Source of the DNA: Hyphomicrobium sp.
GTDB taxonomy: Bacteria > Pseudomonadota > Alphaproteobacteria > Rhizobiales > Hyphomicrobiaceae
Direction: 5' to 3'
NCBI GenBank assembly: GCA_030598645.1
Contig: JAUVPN010000088.1
Span: 1-8,984 of the forward strand
DNA length: 8,984 nucleotides
Shown: piece after piece, positions 1-5,607 of the stretch
Layout: the number at the start of each line of letters is the position of its first letter
Position numbering within the stretch: position 1 is the stretch's first letter
Program-made: the position numbers and the translations under genes
The notes under the pieces: generated by a model
What the model saw: the letters and a program-made list of their open reading frames with translations, nothing else
Database searches by the model: none
What the model was told of the DNA's origin: nothing

Positions 1-38
1 CCCAGTCGGTTCGAAAAACCCCTGACAAATAAATGAAC

Positions 39-72
39 TGGTTCGATTGCCAAACCAAGTCTTTTCGAACCA
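39..72. repeat. Inverted repeat TGGTTCG ... CGAACCA, copy 1
   Basis: Perfect 7-base arms lie at 39-45 and 66-72 around a 20-base spacer. A related copy starts 53 bases later, and a partial GGTTCGAA element lies upstream at 8-15. The arms could form a hairpin or be a protein-binding dyad. There is no adjacent transposase, so I cannot assign it to a mobile element. Confidence 0.5.
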
Positions 73-91
73 CCAACCGACGATTTCGCAC

Positions 92-121
92 TGGTTCGAT
101 AAACAAATGTTTTTTGAACCA
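92..121. repeat. Inverted repeat TGGTTC ... GAACCA, copy 2
   Basis: Perfect 6-base arms lie at 92-97 and 116-121. Alignment with copy 1 keeps CTGGTTCGAT at the left edge (40-49 differs only in its lost first bases) and a T-rich run followed by GAACCAC at the right. This suggests that the two copies arose by tandem duplication and then diverged. Function unknown. Confidence 0.45.
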
Positions 122-209
122 CGCCCTCAGCGATCCATCGTCGGATTGCAAGACCAAAGCCGGGGGGTTAGCCAATGTGCTCGCCCGCTGCCCAGAGGTT
201 TGCGGCTTC

Positions 210-243
210 GCCGAAATCTGGCAGCCCCTGACGCACGTGCGCG
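210..243 (+). repeat. Diverged direct repeat, unit A
   Basis: This 34-base unit matches 386-419 at 26 of 34 positions by eye, including the shared cores TGGCA and TGACGC. Unit A also contains the perfect 10-base palindrome CGCACGTGCG at 232-241. The two copies are 176 bases apart and in different reading frames, so the similarity is not a repeated protein domain in one frame. Confidence 0.35.
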
Positions 244-385
244 TTAAGCGCGGTCTCCTTTTCAGTCCACGGCTCTACGCGCGGGCTTGGGTTGGAACGT
301 TGAGACCACGGCCGGCGTGGGGAAGGTCGAGGCGCCCAGCAGACGGGAGAACTTGCCGTCACTTGTTTGTCGATGGGCCGGGCAC

Positions 386-419
386 GCCAAAACTTGGCAC
401 CCCATGACGCGCGCACGCG
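386..419 (+). repeat. Diverged direct repeat, unit B
   Basis: Second copy of the unit at 210-243. It keeps GCC-AAA, TGGCA, CCC and TGACGC-CG at the same spacings, but the palindrome at its right end is replaced by an alternating GC/AC run. It may be a remnant of a repeated accessory element. GC-rich sequence raises the chance of a coincidental match. Confidence 0.35.
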
Positions 420-480
420 CACTGCATCCGAAACTCAGCAGGGCTGGAGGCCGCTCTAGACACGAAGACGCGGGAGCTAA

Positions 481-899
481 TTGACCCTGAGCGTTCCGTT
501 TTCCAAGTTCAATCTCACCGACGACGACAAGAAACCCGAGGCCCTGGCAGACCATGGAAACCGGGCCAATCCGGCAATCCATCGGGTCGACCTGCCAAAG
601 ACGCCCGCATCGTCAAACTCGCGGATAACTGGACCGAGAAAAGCGTCGACACACTCGTCGAGATCATGAGTGATCCGGACGCGCGCAATAGCGATTGCCG
701 CGAATGCGCGCGCCTCCTGCTCGCATACGCGCATGGCCATCCGCGCACCATGAGGGAGGTCGAGCTCAATGCGACACTGTCCATCACAGACGAGTACCTG
801 CGAGCCCTTAAGGAGGTAATTGAGAAAGTGAGCCAGCAAGCTGGCGTTGTGTCGTCAGGCGATAGTGGGAAGGTTATTGAGCACGAGGAAGTTGATTGA
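481..899 (+). pseudogene. Frameshifted DUF5681-type protein gene
   Basis: From 561 the reading frame gives PGQSGNPSGRPAKDARIV, which is the hallmark motif of DUF5681 proteins. These small proteins are common on phages, islands and integrated elements and are often described as similar to terminase small subunits. The same frame continues without a stop to TGA at 897-899 and includes a helical, acidic C-terminus. The expected acidic lead-in (TDDDKKPEA) is readable just upstream, but in the frame that starts at 481. The two parts join if one base was lost near 541, giving ...KPEA-PGRPWKPGQSGNP... The open part alone has an internal ATG at 666, which would make a 77-residue fragment without the signature motif. 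I therefore call this a broken gene. No clear ribosome-binding site or ATG precedes the N-terminal part. Confidence 0.6.
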
Positions 900-1843
900 A
901 CACCCGTCAGGCGTGGCACTGTTGAGAAGTGATTTAAGCTCGCCTTTTCGCCGGTATCTTCGATGAAGTTGTGCCCCTATCCGTGCCCCAATCCGCAACG
1001 CGTCGTGTGTTGAGAGGAAAATAGCGCTGAAATCAAATGATAAAACTCTCCCTTTCCATGCAAGGCCACCTGATGGCATATCTGTTGTTCACTGGTTTCT
1101 CTTCAATAGCATGATGGCGTGAAGCAGGCCAAAAGCGAAGCACCAACAACCATATTACTAAAGGGAATGCTCCAAGTCTGCTCGCGGGCTCGGCCCCTGC
1201 GTGAGCGTGTAGTTTCGGGCATGCATTGAAAGCCCCGGAGCCTAGACTGTCGGTCAATCGCTGTTATGCCCCCCTTTTGAGGTACTTCGGGGGCAGGCGG
1301 AAATGGGAGAAGGTTCACACCTGCCGATCACAAAATCATTGCGAGAATAAGAGAAATTTAATCAGTATACATATTATGCGTTATTCCAGCAGATATGAGG
1401 TTGGTTGCAGGCCCCCTTGCTGCTCGGATCTACGCTCGGGCCTATATGTTGTGGCTGCTCATTAACGAGGTGCCGAGCAAGTGAACACTGATTGGCGGGG
1501 TGCTCGTAGTCACTGTAGTGACATTGCGCGCGCTGCTCGGAACCCAATGGTCCAAATGGACAACATAAAATAGTGAGACATGTTTGCTAGGTGATTCGAA
1601 TGCAGGCAGTCACAATCATAGGTGTCTCAGGATTTGTTTTCCACGGAATACCGCGGCAAGAAATTTGCTCGTGCCCTCATCGTAATGTCACCCCATGACC
1701 GAAGTCGAGCGCCGCGGTTGGGACGCGGTGATGGAGGATATGATCAAGGAAGCGAATGACGGACCGGAGTACCATGGGTGTCTCCTATTTGGCCAACTCT
1801 GACCCGGCCCCCCGCTAAAGTGGTCCGCTCTCTAACCAATTCC
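900..1843. other. Long intergenic stretch without recognisable genes
   Basis: About 940 bases with no gene I can support. Short frames on both strands show no motif. The part around 1335-1385 is visibly more AT-rich than its surroundings. A perfect 14-base palindrome (GTCACT-GT-AGTGAC) lies at 1509-1522. An ATG frame at 1695-1802 encodes 35 residues (it begins MTEVERRGWDAVMEDM) but has no ribosome-binding site and is probably a gene fragment. It runs into the insertion-sequence-like sequence near 1797-1830. Overall it looks like decayed accessory DNA. Confidence 0.5.
1797..1833. mobile_element. Possible insertion-sequence end remnant
   Basis: The run from CTGACCCGG through a C-rich tract to TAAAGTGGTCCGC resembles terminal sequences that I associate with rhizobial insertion elements. 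It truncates the small frame that ends at 1802. No transposase gene, matching opposite end or target duplication is visible, so this is at most a solo or decayed end. The recognition is from memory of style, not from an alignment. Confidence 0.2.
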
Positions 1844-2302
1844 TCACTTCGGAAATAGCGTCAGCGATACCGTCGTTTCTTCTTGAACCAATGTCACAGC
1901 AGTCGGGTTGACCTTTTGAACCCGCCAGCCGTGGACCGCATCACCTGCCTGCACCCTCAAAATGGCGTCGGTCGATTTTTGCTGTTGCAGTGCCAACGAT
2001 TTCCCGTTGCCCGATACCACCCCGACGAGTCCGAAAGCTTTGGTGTCCGGCTTTTTCTTCGGCTTTATGGTAACCACACGCCTAATGTGCTTGATGATCC
2101 GCGGAGGACGTCGGGTGTTTGTGAACAAGGGGCGCTTGATCGCGTGGCCGAGTTGCTCGAGGTCGATCACGGAAAGGGGATTTACCGGCGCGACCTCATC
2201 TCGCATCTCACCCGACGATTGCGACACCGCCCGTCGTTCCGGCTCGATACGACCGATCTCCACACCAGCACTTTGATCTCCTAGCTCATCGGCATTCACC
2301 AT
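1844..2302 (-). CDS. Orphan type II secretion GspN/GspC-like protein
   Basis: The predicted protein has 152 residues if ATG at 2302 is used. The motif KRPLFTNTRRPP at about residues 56-67 is typical of the start of the periplasmic homology region of type II secretion GspC/GspN proteins. A basic linker follows (about 70-88), then a small beta-rich domain (FGLVGVV at 90-96, GWRV at 125-128, and a C-terminal VSLTLF). In full systems such proteins link the inner-membrane platform to the secretin. Here I see no clear N-terminal membrane helix. The frame stays open upstream to 2614, but that extension runs antisense into the polyketide synthase and looks non-native. It may therefore be truncated at the N-terminus. 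No other secretion genes lie in the window. It is transcribed away from the synthase gene, with a 236-base gap. The ribosome-binding site is weak. The start is uncertain: GTG at 2305 is directly adjacent. Confidence 0.5.
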   Translation of the reverse strand: MVNADELGDQSAGVEIGRIEPERRAVSQSSGEMRDEVAPVNPLSVIDLEQLGHAIKRPLFTNTRRPPRIIKHIRRVVTIKPKKKPDTKAFGLVGVVSGNGKSLALQQQKSTDAILRVQAGDAVHGWRVQKVNPTAVTLVQEETTVSLTLFPK

Positions 2303-2476
2303 CACGTCACACCAAATGAATACTCCAAGGTGTTTCACGTCGGCAATAAGTAAGCATAAGCTCCGATCGAGAACATCCACCACAAAGTACCTGAGTAAGA
2401 TTGTACCTGCAGCAGATCGGTCACAGCCGCCACCAAAAGGCCAGATTAACCCTCTCAGAGCTAACAATTTGCCGAC

Positions 2477-2492
2477 CTGTTTGCCCACACAG
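2477..2492. promoter_or_regulatory. Small dyad upstream of the polyketide synthase
   Basis: CTGT-N8-ACAG lies 46 bases before the synthase start and could be an operator half-site pair. Its centre contains TTGCCCACA, which recurs at 5464-5472 in the divergent region upstream of the transporter. Four-base arms and one shared nonamer are weak evidence. I could not identify sigma-70 or sigma-54 promoter elements with confidence in this gap. Confidence 0.2.
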
Positions 2493-2538
2493 ACAGTCAA
2501 ACGAGCTACAACTGTTGCGGCGCGGGTGGGAGAAAGCC

Positions 2539-3639
2539 ATGTTAAGCGAGTTGGAGGGGCAGGCCCTGGGCCGCCAAGGGGGTCAAATCGTGGTCGACAT
2601 TGCTGGCATTGCAACCGCAGTGCCCGAGCACAAGGTCACGCAGGAGGAGGTCGCCTATCGTGCCCAGACCGTCTTCCCGCAATATGCCCGCCTTGAGGGC
2701 CTTTACACCAACACAGGGATAGAGTTCCGTTATGCATGCGAGCCCCGCGACTGGTATCTGGAACCGCGGACGTGGGAAGAGCGCACCCAATCCTTCCAAC
2801 ACCATTCACTGAGCCTGCTTGAGGACGTCGCGCGACGGTCTGTGGCATCAGCTGGTCTGCGGCTCGAGGACATCGACGTTATTGTCACCAATACGATCAC
2901 CGGCCTGGCAATCCCGAGTCTGGAGGCGCGGCTGATGAACCGTATGGGCTTCCGATCGGATGTAGAGCGCTTGCCGATATTTGGGCTTGGATGCGGCGGC
3001 GGTGTTGCAGGGCTGGCGCGCGCGGCGAAGATGGCGAAAGCCGAGGCCGGCCAGAACGTCCTGTTCCTCACCATCGACCTGTGCTCGCTGTGCTTGAGAA
3101 TTACCGATCCGAGCCTGGCGATGTTCGTCTCCTGCGCACTTTTCGGCGACGGCGCGGTCGGTGTGGTCCTGCGCAGCAGGCAGGAGAACCCGACCGAAAA
3201 CGCGTCAGCCCCCCTTGGCCGCATTGTCACCACCGGTGAGCACTTTTGGTCTAAGACCGAGCACATCATGGGATGGGACATCAAGAACGACGGCTTCGGC
3301 GTTGTCCTAAGTCCCGAGCTGCCGACCTTGATGCGCAACAACCTCGGTGAGGCGCTTTCCGGCTTCCTGGATCGCGTTGGGCTGACGCTCGAAGATTTCG
3401 ACGGCTTTCTGTTTCACCCTGGGGGACGAAAGGTTCTGGAGACAGCCGAGTCAGCGCTTGGGCTTTCCAGCGACGACCTGAAATCCTCCTGGGAGGTTCT
3501 GCGCGACTACGGCAACATATCATCGGCAACAGCGCTCTTTGTCCTAAAGCACGCAATTGAAAGCGGTGCCCATGGGCGCCATCTGCTGGCAGCCTTCGGG
3601 CCCGGGTTCAGCGCCTATTTCGTCGTGCTTGACCTCTGA
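2539..3639 (+). CDS. Type III polyketide synthase (alkylresorcinol/alkylpyrone synthase-like)
   Basis: This 366-residue protein has the chalcone/stilbene synthase fold. The N-terminal domain starts at VDIAGIATAVPEHKV (about residues 19-33). The catalytic Cys152 lies in FGLGCGGGVAGLARA, His293 in FLFHPGGRKVLE and Asn326 in YGNISSATALFVL, so the full Cys-His-Asn triad is present. FGDGAVGVVL (202-211), MGWDIKNDGF (244-253) and the C-terminal FGPGFSAYF loop (353-361) are also family hallmarks. The length is close to that of bacterial type III synthases. Such enzymes extend a CoA or carrier-bound starter with malonyl-CoA; in bacteria with methyltransferase and flavoenzyme neighbours they usually make long-chain resorcinols or pyrones. 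The ATG at 2539 is preceded by GGGAG at 2528-2532. The frame is open back to 2401, but that extension is non-homologous. The gene converges on the oxidoreductase gene with only 5 bases between stop codons. The product is inferred, not proven; a short-chain phloroglucinol-type product is possible. Confidence 0.92.
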   Translation: MLSELEGQALGRQGGQIVVDIAGIATAVPEHKVTQEEVAYRAQTVFPQYARLEGLYTNTGIEFRYACEPRDWYLEPRTWEERTQSFQHHSLSLLEDVARRSVASAGLRLEDIDVIVTNTITGLAIPSLEARLMNRMGFRSDVERLPIFGLGCGGGVAGLARAAKMAKAEAGQNVLFLTIDLCSLCLRITDPSLAMFVSCALFGDGAVGVVLRSRQENPTENASAPLGRIVTTGEHFWSKTEHIMGWDIKNDGFGVVLSPELPTLMRNNLGEALSGFLDRVGLTLEDFDGFLFHPGGRKVLETAESALGLSSDDLKSSWEVLRDYGNISSATALFVLKHAIESGAHGRHLLAAFGPGFSAYFVVLDL

Positions 3640-3644
3640 GGGAG

Positions 3645-4763
3645 TCACGCACGCATGGTATCTGATGGTGCGTTAGTGAGACGCGTCAGTCGCGTAAGGC
3701 CCGTTGCCAGGCCGGGGAACGCTGCAACGGCGCCAACACTCAAGAAACGGGCAAGCGGGCTCCTGAATGACAGGTCGATGGCTCTTGCCCAGCGAAATTG
3801 GCCACGAAGGCGTGCATGGAAGACGTCTTGAAACTGGCCAGCTCGCTGGCCGGTGACAACCGCCTGCGCTGCAGCGATACCTGATAACAGGGCGATCGAC
3901 GTCCCGTCCCCCGTGAATGATGGGATAACGGCAATCTGGTCGCCAATCGGAAAAACGCGCGCCTCGATCTCATTGTGCCGAATATAACCGATCGGAATGG
4001 CAGAGATGGTTGCCGGCTTTTCAGCCAATGGCTTTGCATTAACGAGCAAGTCACAGAGATAGGGCGACTGGCGCGCGAGCTCATCAAGCTGCGTCGACCA
4101 GCGGCCTTGCGTGCGCTGCATGAACGACTTGACGGCAAGCCAGCACAATGTCGCTGCACCGCATTCGATATTGCACGCACCGATGTAACCGCCGCGATAA
4201 CTGACGAGCTGCACCACACCGAGCAGTGAGCGGACAGCACTGGCACTGAGCTCGAATGACATCTTGAACGCCGTTGGGCCGCCGCCCGGTCGCTGCAATC
4301 CCCTGAAGTTGTGCTTGCCGGTTGCCAATGCGACCCATTGAGCTGTAAGTGCACGCCCGCCAATCTGGATGGTGACATGGCGAGGACCGGGTTCAAGCGC
4401 GCTCGCTCCCTTTCCCCTGATGATCTCTGCACCGGCACGCCGCGCTTCGCTTAGCAAGCTTTCATCCAACTTCAGCCGCGAAAGGCCGGCGGCATCAAAG
4501 GGAAGCGGTGCGGTTGCCGCGATCCTTTGCGTCGCCAATCGGAAATCCGTGATGCGATGCGCCCCCATCGCCCGCACATCGAGACCAAGTCCTAAGAGCA
4601 GCTGTTGCGCCTCCGCGCTCAGAAAATCACCGCAGACCTTGATCTGTGGCGCGGGAGTTCGTTCGATGACGGCAACCCGCAGACCTTGACGCGCGAGCGT
4701 TAGGGCAAAGGCGCTACCCGCTAGTCCGCCGCCGATCGCTATGGCATCGAAGTCCATTTTCAC
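3645..4763 (-). CDS. FAD-dependent oxidoreductase, geranylgeranyl-reductase-like
   Basis: This 372-residue flavoprotein has an N-terminal dinucleotide-binding fold: IGGGLAGSAFAL, with GxGxxG at residues 11-16 and Glu34 closing the second strand. KVCGDFLS (42-49) resembles the conserved CG(D/E) segment of geranylgeranyl-reductase-like enzymes. FPIGDQIAVIPSFTGDG (271-287) is the second FAD motif (GD at 274-275). There is no membrane anchor. Members of this superfamily either reduce isolated double bonds in lipid chains or hydroxylate aromatic rings. In phenolic-lipid clusters a neighbouring flavoenzyme (SrsC type) hydroxylates the resorcinol ring; the CGDF motif here points at least as well to chain reduction. 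The start is GTG at 4763, preceded by GAGGG seven bases upstream; ATG at 4757 is the alternative but is poorly spaced. The GTG overlaps the methyltransferase stop by one base (TAGTG), so the two are translationally coupled. Confidence 0.85.
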   Translation of the reverse strand: MKMDFDAIAIGGGLAGSAFALTLARQGLRVAVIERTPAPQIKVCGDFLSAEAQQLLLGLGLDVRAMGAHRITDFRLATQRIAATAPLPFDAAGLSRLKLDESLLSEARRAGAEIIRGKGASALEPGPRHVTIQIGGRALTAQWVALATGKHNFRGLQRPGGGPTAFKMSFELSASAVRSLLGVVQLVSYRGGYIGACNIECGAATLCWLAVKSFMQRTQGRWSTQLDELARQSPYLCDLLVNAKPLAEKPATISAIPIGYIRHNEIEARVFPIGDQIAVIPSFTGDGTSIALLSGIAAAQAVVTGQRAGQFQDVFHARLRGQFRWARAIDLSFRSPLARFLSVGAVAAFPGLATGLTRLTRLTNAPSDTMRA

Positions 4764-5332
4764 TATTTCGCCCTCGGAACCTCGCCCAGACTCTGCTGGA
4801 GATTTCCGCTCGCAGCTCGGCGCCGCTCCTTTAGCGCAGCATCCTCCAGCACGATTTTGTAGCGGACGACGGCAGTCCAGATTGCCGTCATGATAAGGGC
4901 CAACGCTATGGCACCGAAGGCAAGGGGGAGTACAAGAGTCTCCAGTACCGTCACGACGTAGTTCGGATGGCGCACCCAGCGATAGGGACCGCGCCGTTCG
5001 ATCGGGGCACCTTCAAGCGTGATGATCCTGTGTGTCCAATAGCGCCGCAGCGTCCCGATGATCCAATAGCGTGCCACTTGCAAAACGAAATAGACAGCAA
5101 GCAGTGGCCAGATGATCCCAGCATCAGACGGGATAAGAAAGAAGATGGCGGCAATCCAAGCCAGGTGCGAGACAGCAACGACGGGGTAGTAGTTAGCGCC
5201 TTCCTCATGCGCGCCCTGAGCCAGAAGCCGGCGCGTATTGCGCATCGAAAGGGCTTCCTCGAGTCCGCGCTGCAGCAACACAATGAGGGCGGCAGCCTGG
5301 GCGGGCCCGATGAAATCAAGAATGGAGTCCAT
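4763..5332 (-). CDS. Membrane methyltransferase, isoprenylcysteine carboxyl methyltransferase family
   Basis: From ATG at 5332 the protein has 189 residues. Hydrophobic segments lie at about 10-20, 50-67, 72-91 and 129-156. The family signature GPYRWVRHPNY (residues 115-125) is followed by a long hydrophobic hairpin and RYKIVLEDAALKER (157-170). This is the SAM- and substrate-binding end of ICMT-like enzymes, in which an acidic pair follows an Arg. Homologues beside type III synthases (the BpsB type) O-methylate alkylpyrones or resorcinols in the membrane, which fits the neighbours here. The frame remains open to a TTG at 5431 and passes an ATG at 5389, but the extra residues look non-native and would overlap the palindrome at 5392-5417. 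I therefore prefer 5332, though its ribosome-binding site is weak. It is the first gene of a two-gene operon with the oxidoreductase. Confidence 0.82.
   Translation of the reverse strand: MDSILDFIGPAQAAALIVLLQRGLEEALSMRNTRRLLAQGAHEEGANYYPVVAVSHLAWIAAIFFLIPSDAGIIWPLLAVYFVLQVARYWIIGTLRRYWTHRIITLEGAPIERRGPYRWVRHPNYVVTVLETLVLPLAFGAIALALIMTAIWTAVVRYKIVLEDAALKERRRAASGNLQQSLGEVPRAK
4771..4775 (-). promoter_or_regulatory. Ribosome-binding site deciding the GTG start of the oxidoreductase
   Basis: GAGGG on the minus strand lies 7 bases before GTG at 4763 and 13 bases before ATG at 4757. The spacing favours GTG. It sits inside the last codons of the methyltransferase gene, which supports coupled translation. 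Confidence 0.6.
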
Positions 5333-5391
5333 CGAAAAGCTTTTCTGGAGCGCGGCATCAGTTTCAATCGAGGAGCCGCGCCAATGCATTG

Positions 5392-5417
5392 GTCTGCCGC
5401 GAAGTATCGCGGTAGAC
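5392..5417. promoter_or_regulatory. 26-bp palindrome in the divergent control region
   Basis: The arms GTCTGCCGCGA (5392-5402) and TCGCGGTAGAC (5407-5417) flank the 4-base centre AGTA; 10 of 11 arm positions pair. It lies 60-85 bases upstream of the methyltransferase start at 5332 and about 190 bases upstream of the transporter start. That placement suits an operator for a dimeric repressor controlling the tailoring operon, or an RNA hairpin in its leader. No regulator gene is in the window to pair with it. Confidence 0.45.
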
Positions 5418-5607
5418 GTTGTTCCTGGCAAGAAACAGAGGACGACATCCTCAATTTCGGCACTTGCCCACAGAGGGACGGGATGTCTAAGTCTGCGCTT
5501 GATGACCCGCTACGATTAGCGCCAATAGATACGGCATCGAGATGGTAAGTATGAGGCGTAACCGCAGCTGGCTCATCCAAGGTCGAAATGCTTAAGTCCA
5601 GCGCACG

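Larger units (their letters stand above)
1..480. other. Gene-poor left edge with imperfect repeats
   Basis: I see no convincing gene in this stretch. Short open frames exist on both strands, but they overlap each other, carry no recognisable motif and are rich in Arg, Pro and Cys, as expected from chance translation of GC-rich DNA. The first 121 bases hold several TGGTTCG/CGAACCA elements, and two diverged copies of a 34-base unit lie at 210-243 and 386-419 (both listed separately). The stretch is best read as non-coding or heavily decayed accessory DNA. Confidence 0.5.

Noticed and set aside
1..121. CRISPR array
   Set aside because: Only two to three diverged elements with unequal spacing and no cas gene.
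168..582. Overlapping Arg/Pro-rich frames on both strands
   Set aside because: Mutually overlapping, no motifs, composition typical of chance frames in GC-rich DNA.
1695..1802. 35-residue frame beginning MTEVERRGWDAVMEDM
   Set aside because: No ribosome-binding site, no recognised family, and it ends in an insertion-sequence-like stretch; more likely a fragment than a gene.
2401..2538. N-terminal extension of the polyketide synthase
   Set aside because: The frame is open but the extra 46 residues look unlike the family, while ATG at 2539 has a well-spaced GGGAG.
2303..2614. N-terminal extension of the GspN/GspC-like protein to 256 residues
   Set aside because: It overlaps the synthase start antisense and shows no clear membrane anchor or family similarity.
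2610..2625. Sigma-54-like -24/-12 sequence on the minus strand (GGGCAC-N5-TTGCA)
   Set aside because: Spacing fits, but it lies inside the synthase coding region, more than 300 bases from the GspN-like gene start. The conserved codons of the synthase explain the sequence, and no activator-binding site is evident.
5333..5431. Longer methyltransferase starting at TTG 5431 or ATG 5389
   Set aside because: The added residues are not family-like and would place the long palindrome inside the coding sequence; neither start has a good ribosome-binding site.
5459..5472. Sigma-54-like CGGCAC...TTGC upstream of the transporter
   Set aside because: GGCAC is followed directly by TTGC instead of after five bases, so the -24/-12 spacing fails.
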